Origin: Mucilaginibacter ginsenosidivorans
GTDB lineage: Bacteria; Bacteroidota; Bacteroidia; Sphingobacteriales; Sphingobacteriaceae
Assembly (NCBI RefSeq): GCF_007971025.1
Contig: NZ_CP042436.1
Coordinates: 62,001 to 126,000, forward strand
Direction: 5' to 3'
DNA: 64,000 bases
Within the stretch, counting starts at the first letter, position 1. Every line of letters starts with the position of its first letter. A program made the position numbers and the translations under genes. Under the pieces are notes generated by a model, which searched no databases, was not told where the DNA came from, and saw only the letters and a list, made by a program, of their open reading frames with translations. This document shows, piece after piece, positions 1-7,622 of this stretch.

Positions 1-1132
1 CAGCAACACCACCCGACAATTTAGCCAAACGCTCCTGCAGTTTTTCTTTGTCGTAGTCAGAAGTTGTGGTTTCTATCTGTGATTTGATCTGGCCAACACG
101 GGCTTTGATCTCGGCAGTTTCACCTGCACCGTTGATGATAGTCGTATTGTCTTTATCTACAACTACTTTTTCAGCGGTACCTAAGTAAGAGAGATCAGCG
201 TTCTCCAGTTTGAAACCTCTTTCTTCAGAGATCAGTGTACCACCGGTAAGAATAGCAATATCTTCCAGCATTGCTTTACGGCGATCGCCAAAGCCAGGGG
301 CTTTAACAGCAGCAACTTTCAGCGAGCCACGGATCTTGTTAACTACCAAAGTAGCCAGCGCTTCGCCGTCAAGATCTTCAGCTATTATCAGCAAAGGTTT
401 GCCGGTTTGTACTTGTTTTTCAAGGATAGGAAGTAATTCCTTCATTGAAGAAATTTTCTTGTCGTAGATCAGGATGTACGGGCTGTCCAGTTCTACTTCC
501 ATTTTGTCAGCGTTAGTTACAAAGTATGGAGAAAGGTAACCACGGTCGAACTGCATACCTTCTACAGTGCGTACTTCGGTTTCAGTACCCTTAGCTTCTT
601 CAACAGTGATCACACCATCCTTGCCAACTTTGCCCATAGCTTCAGCTATCAGCGAACCGATGATCTCGTCGTTATTAGCCGAAATAGAAGCAACCTGTTT
701 GATCTTGTTGTTATCCTCGCCTACAGTTTGAGATTGGCTCTGCAGGTTTTTAACAACAGCTGCAACAGCTTTGTCGATACCGCGTTTCAGGTCCATAGGG
801 TTTGCACCGGCAGCAACGTTTTTAATACCCGCGGTTACAATGGCTTGTGCCAAAAGAGTAGCTGTAGTTGTACCGTCACCGGCGATATCAGCGGTTTTCG
901 AAGCCACTTCCTTCACCATCTGGGCGCCCATGTTTTCCAGGGGATCTTTCAGTTCAATTTCTTTTGCTACAGTAACACCGTCCTTGGTTATAGCCGGCGA
1001 ACCGAACTTTTTATCAATGATCACATTACGACCTTTTGGTCCTAAAGTTACTTTAACCGCATTGGCTAAAATATCCACACCGCGCTTCAAGGCGTCGCGT
1101 GCCTCTACATTATATCTAACTTGTTTTGCCAT
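1..1132 (-). CDS. groL: Chaperonin GroEL, 3' end cut by window edge
   Basis: This is the large chaperonin subunit, which forms the double-ring ATP-dependent folding chamber in the cytoplasm and works with GroES. Reading from the ATG at 1130-1132, the protein begins [18 protein letters not shown] and stays open to base 1, giving about 377 of the usual ~545 residues. The ATP-binding segment GDGTTT lies near residues 85-90, and the apical-domain region follows, including the [17 protein letters not shown] stretch. It lies about 115 bases downstream of groES on the same strand, the normal groES-groEL operon order. Identity is certain; only the C-terminal equatorial domain is missing, because the window ends. 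Confidence 0.98.
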   Translation of the reverse strand, partial: MAKQVRYNVEARDALKRGVDILANAVKVTLGPKGRNVIIDKKFGSPAITKDGVTVAKEIELKDPLENMGAQMVKEVASKTADIAGDGTTTATLLAQAIVTAGIKNVAAGANPMDLKRGIDKAVAAVVKNLQSQSQTVGEDNNKIKQVASISANNDEIIGSLIAEAMGKVGKDGVITVEEAKGTETEVRTVEGMQFDRGYLSPYFVTNADKMEVELDSPYILIYDKKISSMKELLPILEKQVQTGKPLLIIAEDLDGEALATLVVNKIRGSLKVAAVKAPGFGDRRKAMLEDIAILTGGTLISEERGFKLENADLSYLGTAEKVVVDKDNTTIINGAGETAEIKARVGQIKSQIETTTSDYDKEKLQERLAKLSGGVA

Positions 1133-1246
1133 GATTTTCTTTTTAATTGTTGAACCTACCAGCCGGCAGGCGGGTTAATGATTTACTGATTTATTGACTG
1201 AAGGCATTATTCGATAATTCAATCCTTCAATAATTCAATAATTGAT
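1133..1246. repeat. groES-groEL spacer with palindrome and word repeats
   Basis: The spacer carries the near-palindrome GCCGGCAGGC (1162-1171), then AT-rich repeats of the words GATTTA, ATTCAATAATTC and TTGA up to about 1243. TGAAGG and CCTTCA within it can pair as a small hairpin. The same GCCGGCAGGC core recurs at 54460-54469. The spacer must be transcribed with the operon, so it may act as an mRNA structure or be a repeat remnant; function unknown. Confidence 0.5.
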
Positions 1247-1522
1247 TTACAGAACCGCGTAAATATCAGATTCACGCATAATTAAGTACTCTTTACCTTC
1301 GTAGGTAATTTCGGTACCGGCATATTTGCCATATAACACCTGGTCACCGGCTTTAACGGTTAAAGGCTCATCTTTTTTTCCATCGCCTACAGCAACTATG
1401 GTGCCGCGCTGAGGTTTTTCTTTTGCAGTATCCGGGATAATGATTCCGGATGCGGTCTTCTCTTCGGCCGGAGCAGCTTCCACTACTACCCTGTCTCCGA
1501 TAGGTTTAATGTTCAATGCCAT
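1247..1522 (-). CDS. groS: Co-chaperonin GroES
   Basis: This is the 91-residue co-chaperonin that caps the GroEL ring. The sequence starts [15 protein letters not shown]. The mobile loop that contacts GroEL is visible around residues 17-32 ([12 protein letters not shown]), followed by the beta-barrel with VGDG and the closing [11 protein letters not shown] segment. Length is normal for the family. It is first in the groES-groEL operon on the minus strand. No CIRCE-type inverted repeat (TTAGCACTC-N9-GAGTGCTAA) was seen upstream in 1523-1680, so HrcA control is not supported here. Confidence 0.98.
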   Translation of the reverse strand: MALNIKPIGDRVVVEAAPAEEKTASGIIIPDTAKEKPQRGTIVAVGDGKKDEPLTVKAGDQVLYGKYAGTEITYEGKEYLIMRESDIYAVL

Positions 1523-1713
1523 TGTTATACTAATTTAATTTTATAAAATTTATGGTTACGTGTGCATTTATCCTCATCAATTATGCCAAGCAGCCAAGTA
1601 CGACCAATATTGTCATATCAACTGTTCAATTGTCACTTTTAGGTCAAGGATGGTTTTATTCTTAACGATGATTTAATATTCAAGTGCCATCGTGTCAGTA
1701 AAGGCTTTCAGCC

Positions 1714-1750
1714 AAAAAAAGGCTTTGGATATTATGCCAAAGCCTTTTTT
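1714..1750 (-). terminator. Intrinsic terminator after secG
   Basis: An 11-bp perfect inverted repeat (1718-1728 with 1737-1747) encloses an 8-base loop. On the minus strand it is followed by a run of seven T. It sits 20 bases beyond the secG stop codon, so it closes the secG operon and separates it from groES. Confidence 0.85.
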
Positions 1751-1769
1751 AATATTTTTATAACTGGTA

Positions 1770-2108
1770 TTATTTACTTTTTTGGGGCGCGGGTGCAGCT
1801 ATCGGCGTAGTTGTAGCCGGACCTGTTTGCTTATTTACCTGCTCCAGTTCTTTTTGCTTTTCGGCGCTGATAGAGGTCGCGCCTCCGCCCTTTACCGTAA
1901 CGTTCACAGCCAGCGAAAGCACCATCAGTGCAATGGCCAGTATCCAGGTTCCTTTTTCAAGGAAATCACCAGTTTTCTGAACGCCCATCAATTGCGACGA
2001 GCTTGAGAAATTTGATGTTAAACCACCGCCCTTAGGGTTTTGGATCAATACTATGGCTCCCAACAGCACACATACTATAACAATCAAGATCACTAAAACT
2101 AAATACAT
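1770..2108 (-). CDS. secG: Preprotein translocase subunit SecG
   Basis: SecG is a small subunit of the SecYEG channel that helps SecA-driven export across the inner membrane. The 112-residue product has two membrane segments (about residues 1-22 and 53-70), joined by the family signature QNPKGGGL plus a short polar loop with Ser-rich NFSSSSQLMG. The C-terminus is an Ala/Pro/Thr/Gln-rich tail, as is common in Bacteroidetes SecG. It is the last gene of the miaB-to-secG minus-strand block, 11 bases after the acidic repeat protein, and is followed by a strong terminator. Confidence 0.95.
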   Translation of the reverse strand: MYLVLVILIVIVCVLLGAIVLIQNPKGGGLTSNFSSSSQLMGVQKTGDFLEKGTWILAIALMVLSLAVNVTVKGGGATSISAEKQKELEQVNKQTGPATTTPIAAPAPQKSK

Positions 2109-2119
2109 TTCTTTTTATA

Positions 2120-3829
2120 TTAATTGATTTTTCTTTCTAACAGTTCGATCTGGTCGGCAAAGTAACGGCTTTTTTCCGGGAATTTCAATATCAATTTTTT
2201 GTAAGTATTTATGGCTTTGTGATAAAGCATCTGGTCGATATAAATGCGCGCCAGTGTTTCGGTCACTAATTCGTCCTGGTCCTCTGCGCTTTTTTTGGCC
2301 TTATTCTCGTTGTCCAGTTTATCACCTGTAGGCGTACTGATATGAGGAGCCTCGGCGATAAACTTCTTGATGATCCTGTCCTCTTTTCTTTGCGGATCAA
2401 ATTCAACCGCCAGCCCGGCAGCGCTCTGGTCCAGTTCCTCAACCGTGCTTACATGAAAAATATTTTCGTAATACTGCTGCTGAAGGGTTTCGTCGCCGGT
2501 ATGTCTTATGGCCTGGGTAGTATCCAGTTTAAACGGCTGGTAAACACCTGCATGTTCCTTGCGTGTTTTATCGAGCCACCACATAAAGGTGTATGGCATT
2601 TTTTCATCATGATACTTCGAAACATAATTTGTCTCCGTCGCCTTGAATTTATTGACGGGCGCCTCGTGATTTATTTCTTCGCCGGTAATTTCTTCGACCA
2701 TTTCAGGCTCCCGGGTAATCTGCTCCGACCGTTCGAAAACGAAATAATCGCTTCCGGCCAGGCTTTCCGGAATTAGTTCCTCTGTTTCGGGCTCTTCTTC
2801 AATTTGTTCAACTACGGGAGGAGTATCATCCAAAACCGGTTCCGCTGGTTCAGTTTCATGTGCTGCCGCGACAGGTTCGGGTTGTGTCGCCTCTTCTACC
2901 GGTTTCGGCGCCTGCGCAGCAAAGCTGATGCTTTCTATACCCACAATCTCGTCGTAAACATCGTCGTCGATATCCTCCGATGGGTGCGATTGCGCTATTA
3001 TCTCCTGCTCAACTACAGGCAATTCATTTGCCAGGTCTCCGTCAGCGTCCGGCGCTTGTTCCGCTTCGATAATTTCTTCTGTTTCGGTTGCCGGTTCTTC
3101 TGCTGTTTGATGCAATTCGGCTAACTCCTCCTCAAACACCGGCGCAGGTGTTTCGGCCCTGCTGTCTTCTTCAGGCAATTCAAAAACAGGTTCGGCAGAC
3201 TGTAAGGTCCGGTTCATGTCTTCTTCCGGTAGTGATTCATGGAAATCTACGATCTCCTCTTCAAAAGCATCAACCGGGGTAGTGGCGCGGTGGTCCTCTT
3301 CAGGTATTTCAGTTACCGGCTGGTGAATGTATTCGTCTTGCGGTATATGGATTGTTTCATCGGTAATAGTTTCGCTTTCAAACTGGTCATTTATGGTTTC
3401 AATCTCCCCCTGCTCGTCACCACCTACTACAACCGCCGACTCATCGCGGTTTTTTTCAATTTGCCGTTCGGATTCAGATATCCCGTTTGTTTGATGACCG
3501 ATTTCGGCAACTTCTACTTCCGTTTCAACGCTCTCAGTTTTGCCGTATCCCTGCCCATTTACCTCCTGAATAATCTGTCCCTCCTGTACTTCGGCCAGGT
3601 TCTCATAGGCATTCAGCAATACATACAGCGCCTTAGGATTGAATGATGCGGCCGCGTGGCCCATACCTTCCCTGTTTGACCGCGCATACAAAGCCTGCAA
3701 AAGCCCGCTTTGCGGAAAATCCGTGGCAAGCTGCTGTAGATCGGCACTATACGCATAGCCATTATCAGCCGGGTTTGCCAGCAATTTCCACAAAATATCG
3801 GTATGCCTGTTATTTAGGTATTGGTCCAC
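2120..3829 (-). CDS. Very acidic repeat protein with TPR-like end
   Basis: I do not recognise this 569-residue protein as a named family. Three parts are visible. An N-terminal helical region (about 1-85, from MDQYLNNRHTDILWKLLANP) resembles a TPR-like fold. A long low-complexity middle (about 90-400) is dominated by Glu/Asp with Pro and Thr. The C-terminal ~60 residues read like a TPR hairpin (LARIYIDQMLYHKAINTYKK). Two ~25-residue units, IPEEDHRATTPVDAFEEEI and LPEEDSRAETPAPVFEEEL, are internal duplicates. There is no signal peptide or membrane segment, so it is probably cytoplasmic. The start is GTG at 3829, 21 bases after lptE. Its place between lptE and secG suggests an envelope or secretion role, but that is inference. 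Confidence 0.85.
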   Translation of the reverse strand: MDQYLNNRHTDILWKLLANPADNGYAYSADLQQLATDFPQSGLLQALYARSNREGMGHAAASFNPKALYVLLNAYENLAEVQEGQIIQEVNGQGYGKTESVETEVEVAEIGHQTNGISESERQIEKNRDESAVVVGGDEQGEIETINDQFESETITDETIHIPQDEYIHQPVTEIPEEDHRATTPVDAFEEEIVDFHESLPEEDMNRTLQSAEPVFELPEEDSRAETPAPVFEEELAELHQTAEEPATETEEIIEAEQAPDADGDLANELPVVEQEIIAQSHPSEDIDDDVYDEIVGIESISFAAQAPKPVEEATQPEPVAAAHETEPAEPVLDDTPPVVEQIEEEPETEELIPESLAGSDYFVFERSEQITREPEMVEEITGEEINHEAPVNKFKATETNYVSKYHDEKMPYTFMWWLDKTRKEHAGVYQPFKLDTTQAIRHTGDETLQQQYYENIFHVSTVEELDQSAAGLAVEFDPQRKEDRIIKKFIAEAPHISTPTGDKLDNENKAKKSAEDQDELVTETLARIYIDQMLYHKAINTYKKLILKFPEKSRYFADQIELLERKIN

Positions 3830-3850
3830 GAGGGTGAAACTACAAATTGC

Positions 3851-4363
3851 TTACCAATTAGCAAAGGCTCTGTTAAAAATATCGTCGGTAAGCTGTTTAT
3901 TAATTTCGGTTATCAGCTTCTGTTCCTGCGATGAAATTTCACCTGTAAAATCCTGGTGCTCAGAGAATGACTGGGTAAAACTCAGCTTTTTATCAACAGT
4001 ATTCGTATAGGTTACATTTACAGTAATGGTCAGGCGTTCTGCGCCCGCTATAGGCGGCGTGTTACTGTTGGTTGATTGTACCGACACCGGTTCAATGGTG
4101 TAACCTGTTATTGAACCCTTCATATTTGCCGTAGCCTCGCCCTGCACAATGGATAAGCTGGTAGTCGAACGTATCCTGTCCTTTAACGATTCGGTAAACT
4201 GCTGACTAAGGTAATTTACTACCAACGGTGCTGTATTTTCAAAATATTCCACGCTGATAGTTTTTAATCCTACGGTTGATGCGCCGCTTAAGCTGAATGA
4301 GCATGATGAATTGAATAAAGCCATTATAGCTATCGGGAGTAGTGCTGCCAGCGCCTTTTTCAT
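3851..4363 (-). CDS. lptE: LptE-like lipoprotein
   Basis: This 170-residue lipoprotein matches the Bacteroidetes LptE-type family, which plugs the LptD barrel during lipopolysaccharide assembly in the outer membrane. A lipoprotein signal ends at a lipobox with Cys21 (FNSSC). The mature part has the family look: an alternating beta-strand segment, TISVEYFENTAPLVVNYLSQ, then KDRI, repeated beta strands and a C-terminal helix ending in LTDDIFNRAFANW. Its start follows the stop of the sigma-54 activator by 2 bases, so the two are almost surely co-transcribed. The family assignment is by overall pattern; direct interaction with LptD is not shown. Confidence 0.85.
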   Translation of the reverse strand: MKKALAALLPIAIMALFNSSCSFSLSGASTVGLKTISVEYFENTAPLVVNYLSQQFTESLKDRIRSTTSLSIVQGEATANMKGSITGYTIEPVSVQSTNSNTPPIAGAERLTITVNVTYTNTVDKKLSFTQSFSEHQDFTGEISSQEQKLITEINKQLTDDIFNRAFANW

Positions 4364-4365
4364 GG

Positions 4366-5592
4366 TTACAGATTTAGCTCTTTTATTTTGCGGTACAACG
4401 TTCTTTCGGATATTCCCAGTTCATTTGCAGCCAGTTTACGCTTGCCCTTATGCTTTTTCAATGCCTTCCTGATGAGGTCCGATTCCTTTTCAACCAATGA
4501 AAGCGATTCTTCCACTTCCTCGGCCTCATGGAACGGCACATTGGCATTGCTTATAACGGGCTGTTGTATGGTAAATTGTCCGTCGTTATTGTTTCCCGGC
4601 AATTCAATATCACGATACAATTGATTAAGCGTTTGCGAATTATTAGCATACGAGGTCGAAACACCGCCATGCTCAATAATATCGGCCACCAGCTTTTTCA
4701 GCTCTACCATGTCGCGCTTCATATCAAACAGTACTTTATATAATATGTCGCGTTCCGATATGTCCTCTTTAGGCTGATTTTCCAACCGCATCGGCAAATT
4801 GCTCCTGCTGGCCTCCTGCGGGATATAGTTGAGTATGATCTGCGCGGTTATCAGCCTGTCCCGTTCCAGCACGGCTAATTGTTCTGCCATATTTTTAAGC
4901 TGGCGAACGTTACCCGGCCATGAGTAATTGATGAGCAGTTGCTGGGCCTCATCATCCAGCTGGATAGGCGGCGTACGGTATTTATCTGTAAAGTCGGAGG
5001 TAAACTTGCGGAACAAAAGATAAATATCCTCCTTCCTGTCACGCAGTGGCGGTATCCTTAACGGAACCGTATTTAAGCGATAATAAAGATCCTCCCTGAA
5101 CTTACCATTCCGTACGGCATCGTACACGTCCACATTGGTTGCAGCAATAACCCTCACATTTGTCTTTTCAACTTTCGACGAACCAACTTTGATAAACTGT
5201 CCCGATTCCAGCACACGCAGCAGGCGCGCCTGCGTGCCCAATGGCATTTCAGCAATTTCGTCCAGGAATATCGTTCCGCCGTTTACCGTTTCAAAATATC
5301 CTTTGCGTTCGCCAACAGCGCCGGTGTAGGCGCCTTTTTCGTGGCCGAACAGTTCGGAATCTATCGTGCCTTCGGGGATGGCACCGCAATTCACAGCAAT
5401 AAAGGGCCCATGCTTGCGCGGACTCATCTGGTGAATAATGTGCGAAAAAACCTCTTTACCGCTACCGCTTTCGCCTGTTATTAAAACAGAAATATCGGTA
5501 GGTGCAACCTGGTTTGCTATAGTTATGGCCCGGTTAAGCAGCGGCGAATTGCCGATGATACCAAAGCGTTGTTTTATTTCTTGTACTTCCAT
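4366..5592 (-). CDS. Sigma-54-dependent transcriptional activator
   Basis: This is an enhancer-binding activator that uses ATP hydrolysis to open sigma-54 promoters. From the ATG at 5590-5592 it has 408 residues. The AAA+ domain begins almost at once, with Walker A GESGSGKE (about 40-47), the sigma-54 contact loop as GAYTGA (87-92, Tyr in place of the usual Phe), and Walker B GGTIFLDE (105-112). A Fis-type helix-turn-helix closes the protein (LAANELGISERTLYRKIKEL). No receiver, GAF or PAS domain precedes the AAA+ core, so control must come from elsewhere or from expression level. A TTG five codons upstream would extend the frame into the repeat at 5599-5631; I reject it. It is followed by lptE with a 2-base gap. 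Confidence 0.95.
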   Translation of the reverse strand: MEVQEIKQRFGIIGNSPLLNRAITIANQVAPTDISVLITGESGSGKEVFSHIIHQMSPRKHGPFIAVNCGAIPEGTIDSELFGHEKGAYTGAVGERKGYFETVNGGTIFLDEIAEMPLGTQARLLRVLESGQFIKVGSSKVEKTNVRVIAATNVDVYDAVRNGKFREDLYYRLNTVPLRIPPLRDRKEDIYLLFRKFTSDFTDKYRTPPIQLDDEAQQLLINYSWPGNVRQLKNMAEQLAVLERDRLITAQIILNYIPQEASRSNLPMRLENQPKEDISERDILYKVLFDMKRDMVELKKLVADIIEHGGVSTSYANNSQTLNQLYRDIELPGNNNDGQFTIQQPVISNANVPFHEAEEVEESLSLVEKESDLIRKALKKHKGKRKLAANELGISERTLYRKIKELNL

Positions 5593-5598
5593 TTTTAT

Positions 5599-5631
5599 TA
5601 GAACCAAGAGTCAAGAATCAAGATTCAAGAC
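5599..5631. repeat. Left inverted repeat of S23 cassette
   Basis: A 33-base arm begins TAGAACCAAG and continues as tandem copies of the word TCAAGA. Its reverse complement matches 6014-6044 at the outer 10 bases exactly and at roughly 27 of 33 positions overall. The arm lies just before the start codon of the sigma-54 activator. Confidence 0.85.
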
Positions 5632-5642
5632 TGATAACTTTG

Positions 5643-5993
5643 TCATTTTAAATTATCACGAAAAGAAAAAATCATTTTTTGTACTTCTGATGTAAGGGCC
5701 AAACAATCTTTCAACTTTTCGGAATCGCCATATTTCCGGCGTTCACATATCAGCAATTGAGTCTCCAACTCAAATGATGAGGTTAACGCAGTCGTTAAAA
5801 ATTCGACAAAATGGTTAGTTGTTCGTTTCCCCGACCCCTCTGCAATATTTGATGGTATGGAGCAGGAACATCTGTTTATTTGGTCAATCAGGTTAAATCT
5901 TTCCATTGCCGGCAACCCTTCAATATAGTATAACGTCAAATCAGTGAGGTCCATCCCCTTTTGCCAAATACTTAACTTTTTAAAGTTGTGCAT
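5643..5993 (-). CDS. Four-helix-bundle (S23-type) protein
   Basis: This 116-residue protein belongs to the four-helix-bundle family first found in 23S rRNA intervening sequences; Avd of diversity-generating retroelements is a relative. Visible hallmarks are the N-terminal FKKLSIWQKGMDL, the middle IPSNIAEGSGK, and a C-terminal helix with LETQLLICERRKYG. No 23S rRNA gene or reverse transcriptase lies nearby. The gene almost fills the interval between two inverted repeats (5599-5631 and 6014-6044). It appears inserted between miaB and the sigma-54 activator in the same orientation, so it is likely read by the same transcript. Its bases look more AT-rich than its neighbours. Biochemical role unknown; nucleic-acid or protein binding is likely for the fold. 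Confidence 0.9.
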   Translation of the reverse strand: MHNFKKLSIWQKGMDLTDLTLYYIEGLPAMERFNLIDQINRCSCSIPSNIAEGSGKRTTNHFVEFLTTALTSSFELETQLLICERRKYGDSEKLKDCLALTSEVQKMIFSFRDNLK

Positions 5994-6013
5994 ATAGTTC
6001 TAATATAGCTTTT

Positions 6014-6044
6014 CTTGGCTCTTGACTCTTGCTTCTTGGTTCTA
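6014..6044. repeat. Right inverted repeat of S23 cassette
   Basis: This arm ends CTTGGTTCTA (6035-6044), the exact complement of the left outer end, and contains CTCTTGACTCTTG. It abuts the miaB stop codon: the miaB TAG at 6045-6047 is followed directly by the TAG that opens the repeat on the minus strand. It gives the S23 gene a framed, cassette-like layout. Confidence 0.85.
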
Positions 6045-7478
6045 CTACACTACCCTACCAATCAAAGTTGCAGTAGTAGTCTTTTCGACCAGGACATTTA
6101 CATACTGGCCTGGTTTGTAATTCTCGTTTACGGGGAATACAACCATTGAATTCTGGTCACTTCGCCCGCAATAGTCTTTGTCCGATTTTTTTGAAAAACC
6201 TTCAATTAATACTCTTTGTACCTTACCCAATTGTGCCTGCAAACGTGCAAAGGAATGTTGCTGTTGTTTAGCAACCACCTCTTTTAAACGGGCGCTTTTT
6301 ACGGCATCAGGGATATCGTCCGCATAACGCTTGGCTGCCAAAGTGCCCGGCCTTTCCGAATACATGAACATGTAGGCAAAATCATATTGCACATAGTCCA
6401 TCATACTTAAGGTATCCCGGTGCTCTTCATCTGTCTCGGTGCAGAAACCGGTTATCACGTCGGTTGAAATCGCACATTCCGGTATGATCCTCCTGATAGC
6501 ATCTATACGATTGACATACCACTCGCGGTCATAAGTGCGGTTCATCAGTTCAAGTACACGGCTGTTACCCGACTGTACCGGCAGGTGAATATAATTGCAG
6601 ATATTATCGTACTTAGCTATCATGTAAAGCACCTCATCCGTAATATCCTTAGGATGCGAGGTGGAGAAACGCACGCGTAATTCGGGGTTTATCAACGCGA
6701 CCATTTCCAGCAGGTTGGCGAAATTTACAACATTACCATCTTCCGACTTCTGATTTTCGACTTCTGACTTCCATTTATACGAATCCACATTTTGCCCAAG
6801 CAAAGTTACCTCGCGGTAGCCCTGGTTAAACAACTCTGTACATTCCTTTACTATCGATTGCGGTTCGCGGCTCCGCTCCCGTCCGCGCGTAAAAGGCACG
6901 ACGCAGAACGAGCACATGTTATCACAACCACGCATAATGGAAACGAAAGCATTGATGCCATTGCTGTTCAATCGTACCGGGTTGATATCAGCGTAAGTTT
7001 CCTCGCGCGAAAGCAATACGTTTACTGCCTTTTGACCATCGTCAACTTTACCGATCAGGTTTGGCAGATCGCGGTAAGCATCGGGTCCAACAACCACATC
7101 TACCAGTTTTTCTTCTTCAAGGAATTTGGATTTCAGGCGCTCGGCCATGCAGCCCAGCACGCCTACCACCAAACCCGGGTTTTTAACCTTGGCAATAGTG
7201 AATTCTCTCAACCGGTTACGCACCCGCTGTTCAGCATTTTCGCGTATCGAACAGGTATTGATAAAGATCACATCGGCATTGTTGTAATCGCCCGTTGTTT
7301 CGAAGCCGTTATCTGACAGGATAGACGCTACGATCTCGCTATCCGAAAAATTCATGGCGCAGCCATAACTTTCGATGTAAAGCTTGCGTCCGCTTGCCTT
7401 CCCGTCTGCGGGCTCTAATATTAAAGCCTCGCCCTGCCTGCTCTCGTCGTGTGTCTTATCCGGTATAGTAAAATTCAT
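6045..7478 (-). CDS. miaB: tRNA 2-methylthio-N6-isopentenyladenosine synthase MiaB
   Basis: MiaB is a radical-SAM enzyme that adds the methylthio group to isopentenyl-adenosine 37 of tRNAs. Starting at the ATG 7476-7478 the product has 477 residues; an in-frame GTG at 7541 is less likely because it falls inside a palindrome upstream of the -7 box. The N-terminal cluster cysteines are Cys40, Cys76 and Cys110. The radical-SAM triad CDNMCSFC uses Cys185, Cys189 and Cys192. A TRAM domain ends the protein (from about 410, [20 protein letters not shown]). An unusual polar insert, [14 protein letters not shown], occurs near residue 230; in DNA it resembles short word repeats (TCAGAAGTCG-like) found elsewhere between genes. 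Confidence 0.97.
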   Translation of the reverse strand: MNFTIPDKTHDESRQGEALILEPADGKASGRKLYIESYGCAMNFSDSEIVASILSDNGFETTGDYNNADVIFINTCSIRENAEQRVRNRLREFTIAKVKNPGLVVGVLGCMAERLKSKFLEEEKLVDVVVGPDAYRDLPNLIGKVDDGQKAVNVLLSREETYADINPVRLNSNGINAFVSIMRGCDNMCSFCVVPFTRGRERSREPQSIVKECTELFNQGYREVTLLGQNVDSYKWKSEVENQKSEDGNVVNFANLLEMVALINPELRVRFSTSHPKDITDEVLYMIAKYDNICNYIHLPVQSGNSRVLELMNRTYDREWYVNRIDAIRRIIPECAISTDVITGFCTETDEEHRDTLSMMDYVQYDFAYMFMYSERPGTLAAKRYADDIPDAVKSARLKEVVAKQQQHSFARLQAQLGKVQRVLIEGFSKKSDKDYCGRSDQNSMVVFPVNENYKPGQYVNVLVEKTTTATLIGRVV

Positions 7479-7499
7479 TATTAATTGAAAATTGGACTG

Positions 7500-7507
7500 C
7501 AAAAATA
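7500..7507 (-). promoter_or_regulatory. Candidate -7 box for miaB
   Basis: The minus strand reads TATTTTTG, matching the Bacteroidetes TAnnTTTG -7 element, 21 bases before the miaB ATG. A clear -33 TTTG was not found. Just upstream lies the inverted repeat GTGACA-GTT-TGTCAC (7527-7541), a possible operator. Confidence 0.5.
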
Positions 7508-7622
7508 CACAATTTTTAGATTTAGAGTGACAGTTTGTCACGTTTTACAAAATCCCGACTCTATTATGATGATTTATAGTCCAAAAAATAACAAATTGCG
7601 GAAAAGTGTTGTATTAACCTGA

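Noticed and set aside
210..1178. Plus-strand frames across groEL
   Set aside because: They run antisense to a fully recognisable GroEL frame and encode no known pattern.
1523..1680. CIRCE/HrcA operator before groES
   Set aside because: No TTAGCACTC-type inverted repeat seen in the gap.
2342..3837. Several plus-strand frames opposite the acidic protein
   Set aside because: They are mirror frames of a repetitive Glu-rich coding sequence; no family features.
5593..5607. TTG start for the sigma-54 activator
   Set aside because: Lies in the inverted repeat; the ATG at 5592 gives a normal AAA+ start.
5643..5993. S23 gene as a 23S rRNA intervening sequence
   Set aside because: No rRNA sequence surrounds it.
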